Source: Beroe ovata (taxonomy: Eukaryota; Ctenophora; Nuda; Beroida; Beroidae). From it: a stretch of 11,417 nt of DNA. Below the pieces are notes generated by a model, which saw nothing but the letters and a program-made list of their open reading frames with translations, had not been told where the DNA came from and ran no database searches. Shown piece by piece: positions 6,601 to 11,417 of this stretch (its first letter is position 1; every line of letters starts with the position of its first letter). The DNA lies in the NCBI GenBank assembly GCA_946803715.1, contig CAMPET010000179.1, positions 24,487 to 35,903 of the forward strand, given 5' to 3'. The translations under genes were made by a program, and so were the position numbers.

Positions 6601-8123
6601 CTCTCTAGCTCCGTTGTCACCTGCTCTCTCCTAACTTATTGACACCTCTACCTAACTATGTTGACATCCTATCCCCCCAACTATATTGACACCGTATCCT
6701 CCCTACTCTTTGACACCTCTCTCTCTCTCTCAGGTTGACCATAGGGAGGCGCCGGGCTACGATCGGAGCAGGGAGGCTGTCATTGGTGATAGAGATATCA
6801 AACTGAAACACATTGAGGAGGCATTCACTACCAGTAACTGGCTGGTCAGGATATACAAGTTAGTTCTCAATTCTACCAATCACTCTCAGATAGTTTGAAA
6901 CTATGACAACTCGCCCGTGTGCGGGTCTGCGTGAGGGAAACCCGCTCCCTACTTGCGGTAATTTATCTTATTTGTCTTATTTGGGACACTGAAGCTGAAA
7001 AAAGTTCTCAATTCTCATGTCAGTCTATCGGGAGTTTAGGTGACAGCGTATACAATATTACTGAAGGCTAAACTTTAAATATCCGTGGAAATTCGTGACA
7101 ATTTGACGTTTTTACTAAAGTAATGGGTAAGCATGCTTCTACTTCCTACATACTTACATATGTTGAGATATCAGTATTCAGTGGTGCTCGAAAAAAAAGA
7201 AGTTGAGAATTTTCTTGAAAACTACATGGCTAATACAGGAACACTATGAATTATGATAAGGTCACACAAAGTTTATGATAACAAAACACTCCTCTGTTAT
7301 TCTGATAAACTATGTCTAACTCACACATTGGACGTCAATTACGAATTAAAACTCCCAAACTGTTATAATTACAACATGAAGTATAGATGTAGGTAGCATT
7401 GTCAATATGTGATGAACATTGCTCTTTAGGGCCATCGGAATATGTCTAAACTCTTAAACTATCGGAATTTGCATAAACTGGTTAGACAATGCCTACGCCG
7501 AACAATGATACATGAAATTGACATCTTCCAAAATTTAAATATAACGCAACTCTATAATTAGGAGAGCTACTAGTACGACAACTAGCTAGTAGCTACAATT
7601 TACAATGAAGTAGTGAGCAGGTGATAATGTGTTCATGTCTCTTATTCTGGGTCCCAGATGCATGCTAAATGCCACGTTACTCTTCATACCATTGGCGAAA
7701 CATCTCGATAAATTAGGGCTGCCTTGTTACTTTTACTTGAATATTCCATTATTTGTAATTAATTTCTCATTCAACACCTGTGTAATTCTGTAGAAAAGAG
7801 TCATATAACTGCATCCTCTCTTTCAGAGTGAAGAAGCCGGGTAATAGAAAATCGAAGACCAATCCTAAACCTCTGAAAGCCAAGAAGCCTAGGGTGAGTT
7901 GACTATAGCTTATCATAAGCTTGTCTATAGTTTATCATAATTATTTCGAAAAAGGTCTGAAGTTTGATGCCAAATGAAAAACTATTGGACCACGCCCAAT
8001 AGGCCCGATGTCGATGATAATCTACGATATCCTGTATTTCAGAAAACTCGTAAAGGAGAAAAGGGAGCAGTGCAAAATAATGTTATCCTAACTAAAGGAA
8101 AAAGGGTACAGACTAGAAAATAA
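532..8123 (+). CDS. STT3B: STT3B-type oligosaccharyltransferase catalytic subunit, C-terminal part (7 exons, 5' incomplete)
   Basis: This is the catalytic subunit of the ER oligosaccharyltransferase, which moves the lipid-linked glycan onto Asn-X-Ser/Thr of nascent proteins. Joined exons are 532-654, 2987-3111, 3605-3702, 3970-4083, 6734-6858, 7827-7893 and 8043-8123, about 243 residues. All introns are GT-AG and the phases agree. Visible are the family signature WWDYG (614-628), the NNTWNNS segment with two overlapping glycosylation sequons (from 3003), the GKAM stretch of the DK-type motif, [20 protein letters not shown], and a lysine/arginine-rich tail. The [10 protein letters not shown] stretch and the long basic tail resemble animal STT3B rather than STT3A, as I recall those families. 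Human STT3B is about 826 residues, so roughly 70 percent of the gene, including the membrane domain, lies upstream. Two introns contain antisense genes. No mutation breaks the frame. Identification is secure; the exact B paralogy is inferred from the tail. Confidence 0.95.
829..870. repeat. 17-bp tandem repeat, about 2.5 copies
   Basis: The unit CTCGTCTTGGTGTCTCA is at 829-845 and 846-862, with a partial third copy to 870. The second copy contains the TGA stop (862-860) of the minus-strand PAN/CCP gene. Confidence 0.93.
860..2176 (-). CDS. Type I membrane protein with PAN/apple and Sushi/CCP-like domains, nested antisense in an STT3B intron
   Basis: An uninterrupted 438-residue frame starts at the ATG at 2176-2174 (a second ATG follows at once; an in-frame stop lies just upstream near 2190) and ends in TGA at 862-860. 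Residues about 21-38 are hydrophobic and look like a signal peptide with a long basic n-region. Residues 63-136 have six cysteines (63, 88, 92, 98, 110, 136) in apple/PAN spacing. Residues 155-296 hold an RCLGI...[11 protein letters not shown] pattern faintly like a ricin-type trefoil repeat; this part is unassigned. Residues 300-359 carry four cysteines (300, 331, 350, 359) as in a CCP/Sushi module. A membrane span covers about 372-396, followed by a 42-residue tail. Sequons fall at N194, N216, N297 and N343. It is probably a cell-surface adhesion or recognition receptor, but ligand and orthologue are unknown. I see no introns, though an upstream 5' exon cannot be excluded. Confidence 0.8.
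   Translation of the reverse strand: MMRCFDRRYRYLTATPFHQSATCLLLITCGLVTTVITSDADISKHISKSAEMSPTTAPPSSRCITYEKRGISDTSILLTVTTADVDECGRYCSNTARCSRFEYQAQVKMCFLFSNLFIESTVESEGGWVAEGKLFCIECLETVENIVEQSSSTGLYVKSMDDRCLGITSAKIPRLGGYKLRWRTCDDAPLWTLNLTDTHNSNTGTPARLIEISLFNTSLLMQWKMIEGTPVAIVEKKSSGVKSELLVTKTEKYIGEVCLFAVGAVNEDDMSEMHIFFDLGMSFTTLSAVRFALPKQNRTCPLKKFAVRNGQLLNPNKVPFILPGQMVSVKCKEKFGVASKNWNTSQEIVCGGTTRLKPCSSSRARIRTMDIQLCGLLVAFAATVLLPIVCFGVSVVRRHVCRKKVAAVTVREDVTAMTQDIATRVPMDNRHSSQQGDE
861..886. repeat. Perfect 10-bp inverted repeat
   Basis: CACTCGTCTC at 861-870 and GAGACGAGTG at 877-886 are separated by six bases. It sits at the last codons of the minus-strand PAN/CCP frame, so the mRNA could form a hairpin at its stop codon. 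Confidence 0.9.
2177..2986. other. Remainder of STT3B intron; upstream region of the PAN/CCP gene
   Basis: No gene seen. It should contain the promoter and 5' leader of the minus-strand PAN/CCP gene, but no TATA box or initiator stands out. A G10 run lies at 2880-2889 after GGGGCC. Short plus-strand frames here have no family resemblance. Confidence 0.6.
2987..3111 (+). CDS. STT3B: STT3B exon b (NNTWNNS glycosylation segment)
   Basis: The acceptor TCGCAG ends at 2986 and the donor GTATCG begins at 3112. The first base completes the Arg codon from the previous exon, and the last G opens a Val codon. It encodes [20 protein letters not shown] then DVDYIL. The two overlapping sequons match the STT3 self-glycosylation site. 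Confidence 0.95.
3112..3604 (+). other. STT3B intron between exons b and c
   Basis: 493 bases, AT-rich, with several T runs. I see no gene, RNA or clear repeat. Confidence 0.75.
3605..3702 (+). CDS. STT3B: STT3B exon c
   Basis: The acceptor CTTCAG ends at 3604 and the donor GTTCGT begins at 3703. The first TG completes the Val codon and the exon ends in phase 0. It encodes [32 protein letters not shown], one of the most conserved STT3 stretches. Confidence 0.94.
3894..3933. repeat. 24-bp tandem duplication with cryptic splice acceptor
   Basis: AAACTGTGGTATATTT occurs at 3894-3909 and 3918-3933 in the STT3B intron before exon d. The second copy runs into TTTGCAG (ending 3937), which resembles a splice acceptor. 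Its use would add 32 bases and shift the frame. Confidence 0.88.
3970..4083 (+). CDS. STT3B: STT3B exon d
   Basis: The acceptor TATCTAG ends at 3969 and the strong donor GTAAGG begins at 4084, phase 0 at both ends. It encodes [14 protein letters not shown], then [15 protein letters not shown], colinear and without gaps relative to animal STT3B. A TAG just upstream in the same frame fixes the acceptor. An earlier CAG at 3935-3937 would shift the frame. Confidence 0.92.
4190..5147 (-). CDS. GPCR exon 2 (rest of TM1 to C-terminus)
   Basis: The acceptor CTCCCCAG ends at 5148 and the stop TGA is at 4192-4190. The first T completes a Ser codon. It encodes the second half of TM1 through TM7 and the tail. 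If the intron is not recognised, translation would continue in frame from exon 1. Confidence 0.82.
4190..5524 (-). CDS. Rhodopsin-class (class A) G protein-coupled receptor, two coding exons, nested antisense in an STT3B intron
   Basis: Exons 5524-5409 and 5147-4190 join to a 357-residue receptor. The ATG at 5524-5522 is the first in frame after an upstream stop near 5579. Splicing (AG|GTACGG to CCCCAG|T) fuses MLIASCIIS to [11 protein letters not shown] and rebuilds TM1 with its conserved Asn (N46). TM2 has NSLDLL (D73). The end of TM3 has ITRCI, so DRY is replaced by TRC. TM4 is about 145-168. TM5 is [18 protein letters not shown]6 lacks CWxP and has [11 protein letters not shown]7 carries NPVIY (NPxxY), followed by a Ser/Thr-rich tail of about 60 residues. 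The usual TM3 cysteine also seems absent. No ligand class is recognisable; it looks like a divergent invertebrate orphan. Left unspliced, the frame stays open with 87 extra residues. A perfect CRE palindrome lies about 350 bases upstream. Confidence 0.87.
   Translation of the reverse strand: MDPISTTTTYMPPFDLFYLIVADERRQTKPMLIASCIIRYGRVFPISLCGTSHTIASLIIPVIYRLLLLQPTNSLIAIICFLSHILISITFPVSLLSSLSYPITIIFLVLQYNFVIIINPHPPLPSVCAAVTNGFSLSYFLRSGRGGVGNKLLVLLNSLDLLYCISMTISLGLHFDALGRSHDSFIHSQAIYLKSNAITYVFEEGTGFATLLLSITRCISVYNPFYRMKTRALVLSSLVFFSYLLVKNAAFIACFAEDSGCLAWSEDTFRLQIGVEMMLIIGVVLVANGVAMTKLHSGPRDLGQERETSNRRVTLTVFILSLVFCCLNTFKYTVVFAVLCHHNFPFELMDNLAQYIAIPLNSAINPVIYTVRTRAMRHYASNLVMCTAPDDQRADEVQEGVVTRHTSNVTRISAVQLSGKDPRYSRSIAPLQRISRTSGELMTS
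5148..5408 (-). other. In-frame, stop-free GPCR intron
   Basis: 261 bases (87 codons) with GT...AG ends and a C-rich tract before the acceptor. Removing it makes a canonical TM1; keeping it inserts 87 mostly hydrophobic residues after residue 38. It contains a near-exact 24-base duplication (5224-5247 and 5280-5303, one mismatch), so it probably grew by tandem duplication. Confidence 0.7.
5409..5524 (-). CDS. GPCR exon 1
   Basis: The ATG at 5524-5522 opens [15 protein letters not shown] and the exon ends ATC AG before GTACGG (donor at 5408-5407). It supplies the extracellular N-terminus and the first half of TM1. 116 bases, phase 2. Confidence 0.72.
5525..6545. other. STT3B intron sequence upstream of the GPCR
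   Basis: No credible coding exon. It should hold the GPCR promoter (reading leftwards). Visible words are a perfect CRE at 5873-5880, a GGCCGGCC palindrome near 5770, and a plus-strand TATAAAG at 5941 with no gene behind it. Confidence 0.55.
5873..5880 (-). promoter_or_regulatory. Perfect CRE palindrome upstream of the GPCR
   Basis: TGACGTCA, the full CREB/ATF consensus, about 350 bases upstream of the GPCR start codon. The word is clear; the function is inferred from position only. Confidence 0.4.
6546..6720. repeat. TTGACACC minisatellite, 8 copies
   Basis: Degenerate units with core TTGACACCTC begin at 6546, 6566, 6589, 6614, 6639, 6661, 6686 and 6710, spaced 20-25 bases. Spacers are CT-rich. 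The array ends in a (CT)n tract that serves as the polypyrimidine tract of STT3B exon e. Confidence 0.9.
6734..6858 (+). CDS. STT3B: STT3B exon e
   Basis: The acceptor follows a CT-rich tract and ends CAG at 6733. The donor GTTAGT begins at 6859, leaving AA of a Lys codon. It encodes [29 protein letters not shown] and NWLVRIY. The LKHIEEAF wording is the STT3B type; STT3A differs here. Confidence 0.93.
6859..7826 (+). other. STT3B intron between exons e and f
   Basis: 968 bases, AT-rich, no gene seen. It holds an inverted repeat GCGGGT/ACCCGC (6921-6945), a 19-base imperfect duplication (7434-7452 and 7461-7479), and a 9-bp hairpin (7565-7573 with 7586-7594). Confidence 0.7.
7565..7594. repeat. 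9-bp inverted repeat
   Basis: AGCTACTAG at 7565-7573 and CTAGTAGCT at 7586-7594 are perfect complements with a 12-base loop, inside an STT3B intron. Confidence 0.85.
7827..7893 (+). CDS. STT3B: STT3B exon f (basic tail, part 1)
   Basis: The acceptor CTTTCAG ends at 7826 and the donor GTGAGT begins at 7894. The first A completes the Lys codon. It encodes [10 protein letters not shown] followed by [12 protein letters not shown], a lysine-rich cytosolic tail as in STT3B. Confidence 0.88.
7903..7940. repeat. 16-bp near-exact duplication in last STT3B intron
   Basis: CTATAGCTTATCATAA (7903-7918) and CTATAGTTTATCATAA (7925-7940) differ at one base and lie just after the splice donor. Confidence 0.85.
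8043..8123 (+). CDS. STT3B: STT3B terminal exon (basic tail, part 2, stop TAA)
   Basis: The acceptor ATTTCAG ends at 8042 and TAA lies at 8121-8123. It encodes 26 residues rich in Lys and Arg, ending [11 protein letters not shown]. Length and composition resemble the end of animal STT3B. I see no canonical AATAAA within about 200 bases downstream. Confidence 0.88.
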   Translation, partial: KTRKGEKGAVQNNVILTKGKRVQTRK

Positions 8124-8982
8124 CATACACAAGTTTGAATAGTTAATATTTTTACATTGGACTAAAATATTATATGGTGTTGTTATTTGATTGGATAAAT
8201 AGTCGTTGGTTATTGTTCAACCGATCCCATGTTTATATTTATTTACTTTCTTTATCAACTTAAACTGCCGATCCATTCCCCTTCAATAATCGCTGAATAT
8301 CTCCTTTTTCCGAACCCTTCTATCGTTAGCTTTTCACGCTGCGGTTTTGTTTCGCTGAGTTTTTCCCTCAAATTACCGTTCTTGATCGCTTTCATGATTC
8401 TGTCTGAGGTACTTTAAGCTTTTAAGGATTCAGAACACCATCGTGTGAGATATAGTTTTCTCTGCATGATGCCATCATATTGATCGTCCGAGAGAGTGTT
8501 TGTGTGTTGAATGATGATATCTCTTGTTTTGTTCTTGATTGGACCTTTCCCTCATCCGTGACTTTATAATCTTGTTCTCATAAGTCAAACAAAATCCCCG
8601 AATCTCGACTCCCAAAATCCCAATCTAGATTCTAGACTAACTCGGCACAATGCGGAATCCATTGCTTTCATTCATGTTTTCTGCATTCATTATGCTTATG
8701 AACTGCATTATGCATGGACACACTATGCCAGGCTAATCACTCAAAACCAGATCCCACATTCGGCATACCGTGGGTATGCACCCCCCGAAGAGTTATATCT
8801 GTGATTTAGGTAACAAAAGATGTTGACCATAGCCTCGCGAGTTATGCGCCATGAATATTGAAGTCGAGTGCGATAAACTGGCATACAAATTGTCACTCAG
8901 TAACTGTAATCTTTCGTGCAAAACCTACAGGGGTGAAATAAGGACATATACCACTCTGAAAACTATATTGCATGAATACAAT
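8124..8982. other. Convergent intergenic region between STT3B and K2P
   Basis: It must hold the 3' ends of both genes. No canonical AATAAA was found on either strand by eye, so the polyadenylation sites are unplaced. Palindromic ATGCAT and repeated ATTATGC words occur around 8690-8715. No coding signal. Confidence 0.6.
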
Positions 8983-9404
8983 TCATCTGTCACTGTCAGT
9001 AAAATCCGTAATCTCGACACCAGTGTTCGCCCACACCCTCTTCCTGTCTCTCACGGTTACTGAATTTCCCTGTTGGCAAGTATCCAACTCATCCCCATGG
9101 TGATGTATCAAATCCCCACCATCTGACGTATTGTTCTCTATAACCTCCTGCATCTTACCGAACAAATGAGTAAAGACAGCAATGAGGAACGTCATGAGCA
9201 CACTGATGATAAGCGGTGTCAAGAACTTCTCATCCGAGTCACTGTACATGTACACGTCCCCGAAACCGATGGACGTGACCGTTGTGAAGGTGTAGTAGAG
9301 CGATGTGAGGGGAGTCCAGGTGTACTCCTTTCCTATTCGGGAGAGTGCTTCGCTCCGCTCGGATGTTGAGGTGTCGTGATTGTTACTCGCCATAACGATC
9401 AAAC
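8983..9404 (-). CDS. K2P exon 5 (pore 2, TM4, C-terminus)
   Basis: The acceptor CCTAACAG ends at 9405 and the stop TGA is at 8985-8983. It encodes the end of TM3, a Ser/Thr-rich loop, pore 2 YYTFTTVTSIGFGD, TM4 and a tail of about 65 residues ending FTDSDR. Confidence 0.92.
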
Positions 9405-10536
9405 CTGTTAGGGAGAACTATGATGTAATGAATAAGCAATCACGCTGTATCTCAGTGGGTACTTCAATCATGCTTCAATTATTTTATCTTAGTATTATAC
9501 TCACTGTAGAATAAAGTTAACGAGGCGAATGCTATCCCCATAAGTATGTTAATCATTTCATCTGATCCGACATTCCTTTGAAACCACTCGTTGTTCTTCA
9601 GCTTCCGTTCTGTCCACTTTATAAACTCAAGTCCAAATCCTAGTGAATTTCACTGGATCATGTGGTAAAAGTTGATGCTCAATTAATCGTCATAGCATGC
9701 AAGACGCACGTGCTAGATAGAAAGATGCACGTGTAACTACCTATGAAGCACGGGCACTAACCGACTAACGTAGCAAAGAGTGGGAGCCCGACTATGGCGT
9801 ACAGAATTGTGATCAATCTCAGTATTCCGTTAGGTGGATAATACGCTCCCCATCCTAAGTGGTGTCAAGATAAATGGTGTCAACTGACACTGTGACACAA
9901 TGATATGGTTTCAACTCATTAACAGTTGCTGGTGACAGTGTTTTTTCTCCACTTACCGACAGTAGACACTATACTCATGGCATACATGATTGAGTCCATG
10001 TTATCCTTGGTATTCCAGCCAATCGCTGCTAGGGTATCGGCACTGCATTGTATAGCTGCCCAATCACTGATTACCGTGAAGTTCTTGCTCATTTGTTGCT
10101 CAACTTTCGTCTGTACTTCTGGTGAAGTGACCTCAGCTGAGTCTGAGATGCCGATCTGTTCTCGGAGTGCCTTGGCTTGGGGACTTTCCATGATCCACTG
10201 GGATAAAAGTGACTGTGAATAATCCAATGCACAGAGTGTATCGCTCAATGTACACTTAGTATGCATATAATCTGATGTACACTGTACATTGTAAAGTGTA
10301 CCATGTACACTTTACCAGGTATATTTCGCATGTACATTGTACACTATACACTTCAGAAGTCGCACCTTGGTGAGTGTGAGGTTGAACTTTGCCTGTTCGG
10401 TGAGCCACACCCCTCTCTGCATCTCCTCATACGTACCCTCTATCCCCATGAACACTAACGTACCCACTAGCACAATAATCACAAGTCCTAGGGTACGTCT
10501 CACTTTGCCCCAGACCTGGATTTCTACGTTTGTCAT
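8983..10536 (-). CDS. Two-pore-domain (K2P) potassium channel subunit, 5 exons
   Basis: Exons 10536-10366, 10212-9957, 9854-9762, 9639-9505 and 9404-8983 join to a 358-residue protein; phases are 0, 1, 1, 1. The family forms leak potassium channels in the plasma membrane as dimers. The order is K2P-like: TM1 (about 16-34), a long extracellular cap with sequons N52 and N101, pore 1 ending STVGWG (140-145), TM2 (152-172, YAIVGLPLF), TM3 (202-224), pore 2 with TSIGFGD (262-268), TM4 (LIISVLMTFLIAVF) and a short acidic then basic tail. The ATG at 10536-10534 is the only one before an upstream in-frame stop near 10613. The intron splitting the pore-1 Gly codon is typical of the family. Trp in the first filter is unusual. 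The exon 1-2 junction has least support. Introns are only 100-153 bases. The gene converges with STT3B. Confidence 0.92.
9505..9639 (-). CDS. K2P exon 4 (TM2-TM3 loop and TM3)
   Basis: The acceptor TTCACTAG ends at 9640 and the donor GTGAGT begins at 9504. It encodes FGLEFIKWTERKLKNN, then TM3 INILMGIAFASLTLFY. 135 bases, phase 1 on both sides. Confidence 0.86.
9707..9733. promoter_or_regulatory. Pair of CACGTG E-boxes in K2P intron 3
   Basis: Two perfect CACGTG palindromes at 9707-9712 and 9728-9733, 21 bases apart, each preceded by G. A regulatory role is speculative. Confidence 0.25.
9762..9854 (-). CDS. K2P exon 3 (filter 1 end, TM2)
   Basis: The acceptor CACTTAG ends at 9855 and the donor GTTAGT begins at 9761. 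It completes Gly, then reads WGAYYPPNGILR and TM2 LITILYAIVGLPLFATLV. 93 bases, phase 1 on both sides. Confidence 0.88.
9957..10212 (-). CDS. K2P exon 2 (cap and pore helix 1)
   Basis: The acceptor ATTCACAG ends at 10213 and the donor GTAAGT begins at 9956. It encodes SLLSQWIMES, the cap with sequon NFT, pore helix NMDSIMYAMS and filter start IVSTV plus the first G of a Gly codon. Confidence 0.85.
10291..10315. repeat. Perfect 11-bp hairpin in K2P intron 1
   Basis: GTAAAGTGTAC (10291-10301), loop CAT, GTACACTTTAC (10305-10315). The surrounding 10245-10350 is crowded with TGTACA words. The whole lies inside the 153-base intron 10213-10365. Confidence 0.9.
10366..10536 (-). CDS. K2P exon 1 (N-terminus, TM1)
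   Basis: 57 codons from the ATG to AAG before donor GTGCGA. TM1 is LGLVIIVLVGTLVFMGIEG, followed by the start of the extracellular cap with sequon NLT. An alternative donor (GTGTAT, 16 bases further) would end in a different phase, so the chosen one fits exon 2 better. Confidence 0.8.
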
Positions 10537-11026
10537 ATTTTCTGTGTGGAAGTTATTCGCTAATATCTGTGAATGTGAAGGAATGGAGAAAAACAAAGGC
10601 ACTGGGGAGAGCTAACAAAGGGTTCAAAACACGGCAATACAAGATTTCTATACAAACACATGACTGCATGGGTATGAACATCATTTCATACCTTCAAACA
10701 CATCCAATAATAGGAATAGCATAATAGCCAGTGACGTCATTATCAAGGGTTTCAGCAACATAAATATCTTTTGATATCTGTTATAATAAAGAATGTTGGA
10801 TCCGCGGGATATCTACTAGGGCAACATGGAAAATTTAGTTCGTTTCTCTGTTACTGCTCGCTTCTATGTAGAAGTTCTATAAGCATTCACTTTGGCTGCC
10901 GATAACTAGACTCTCAATACCCCTTGGACTCAGGACTCCCGCATTAACTCTTTTTATTTCTTATGGAGTTTTTACTTCTATTCCATTTCCAACAGCTGCA
11001 CATCCAATGACAGGAATCGGTGTAGT
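10537..11026 (-). other. Upstream region of the K2P gene
   Basis: No gene seen. It should carry the K2P 5' leader and promoter. A perfect CRE lies at 10732-10739; no TATA box stands out. Confidence 0.5.
10732..10739 (-). promoter_or_regulatory. Perfect CRE palindrome upstream of K2P
   Basis: TGACGTCA about 200 bases upstream of the K2P start codon, the same octamer as upstream of the GPCR. Function inferred from position only. Confidence 0.42.
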
Positions 11027-11104
11027 GCGGTGACTGGGAATCGAACTGATGATCTCTCGATCGAAACACCCTAACACCCGTTACTCGCATCGACTACTCA
11101 CCGA
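11027..11104 (-). repeat. Decayed tRNA-like element (possible tRNA-derived SINE head)
   Basis: On the minus strand, TCGGTGA (5' end) can pair at six of seven positions with TCACCGC (3' end), 78 bases overall. GTTCGATTCCC (11046-11036) matches a pol III B box, and a TAGTCGATGCG word sits where an A box would be. The T stem pairs poorly, so this is not a working tRNA. It may be a SINE head or a tRNA pseudogene; chance resemblance is possible. Confidence 0.35.
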
Positions 11105-11417
11105 GCAAAGGTTTTCACTCTAAAACTGCTAAACACTTTCCTCGTTCAACGCAGCAACGCATGGCCGAATAAGTGCCAGCTGGAATACTGTATGAATGAG
11201 CGATGTGCACGAAAAGAAAATGTGAATAGAGACCAATGTCCATTGTCCATATGCGCTTCCTGAGCCCCGTTTTCGTATGGTGTGATTATGATTAGGCTAT
11301 ATATTTATGATTCGACTTATGAGGTGCTTTGCTAGACCACAAAAACAGAAGAGTAGACGATATCATTACCATCCGCAATCGCACTTTGCACATGGATCCA
11401 ATTTTGCATGCATACAT
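11105..11417. other. Right-edge sequence without recognised features
   Basis: No coding frame, repeat or RNA gene recognised. Confidence 0.6.

Noticed and set aside
6546-6720. Regularly spaced TTGACACC units as a CRISPR array
   Set aside because: Units are short and degenerate, spacers are uniform CT-rich sequence, and the locus is a eukaryotic intron.
8229-8417. 62-codon plus-strand frame, hydrophobic, downstream of STT3B
   Set aside because: T-rich sequence gives Phe/Leu/Ile by composition; no motif, and it lies in the presumed 3' UTR.
11027-11104. Functional tRNA gene
   Set aside because: T stem has several mismatches and no convincing anticodon arm can be drawn.

Overview
This window is eukaryotic, almost certainly from an invertebrate animal. 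Its genes are split by GT-AG introns, it carries microsatellites and degenerate minisatellites, and its gene families are animal ones: a metazoan-type STT3B, a rhodopsin-class GPCR, a K2P potassium channel and a PAN/Sushi membrane receptor. Moderate base composition, short introns in some genes and nested genes would suit an early-branching animal such as a sponge, but the species cannot be named from this window.

Plus strand, 532-8123: the last seven coding exons (about 243 residues) of an STT3B-type oligosaccharyltransferase catalytic subunit. All splice phases join cleanly. The N-terminal two thirds, with the multi-spanning domain, lie upstream of the window.

Two large introns of this gene each hold an independent gene on the minus strand. 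Intron 655-2986 holds an uninterrupted reading frame (860-2176) for a type I membrane protein with a PAN/apple domain, a middle region of unclear family, a Sushi/CCP-like domain, one membrane span and a short cytoplasmic tail. Intron 4084-6733 holds a two-exon rhodopsin-like GPCR (4190-5524). Its small intron stays open in frame, so the unspliced frame looks like a 447-residue protein although the spliced 357-residue product makes a much better receptor.

Minus strand, 10536-8983: a five-exon, 358-residue two-pore-domain potassium channel, tail to tail with STT3B. It keeps the usual K2P intron in the first-pore glycine codon but has GWG in place of GYG/GFG in that filter.

The rest is intronic or intergenic: an (AC)19 microsatellite, an eight-copy TTGACACC minisatellite beside a splice acceptor, several short duplications and hairpins, perfect CRE palindromes (TGACGTCA) upstream of both the GPCR and the channel, and a decayed tRNA-like element near the right end. 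The genes do not form a pathway. STT3B glycosylates nascent secretory proteins in the ER, and the other three are membrane proteins carrying sequons or extracellular domains, but their proximity is positional. No bacterial defence, phage or CRISPR-like system is present.
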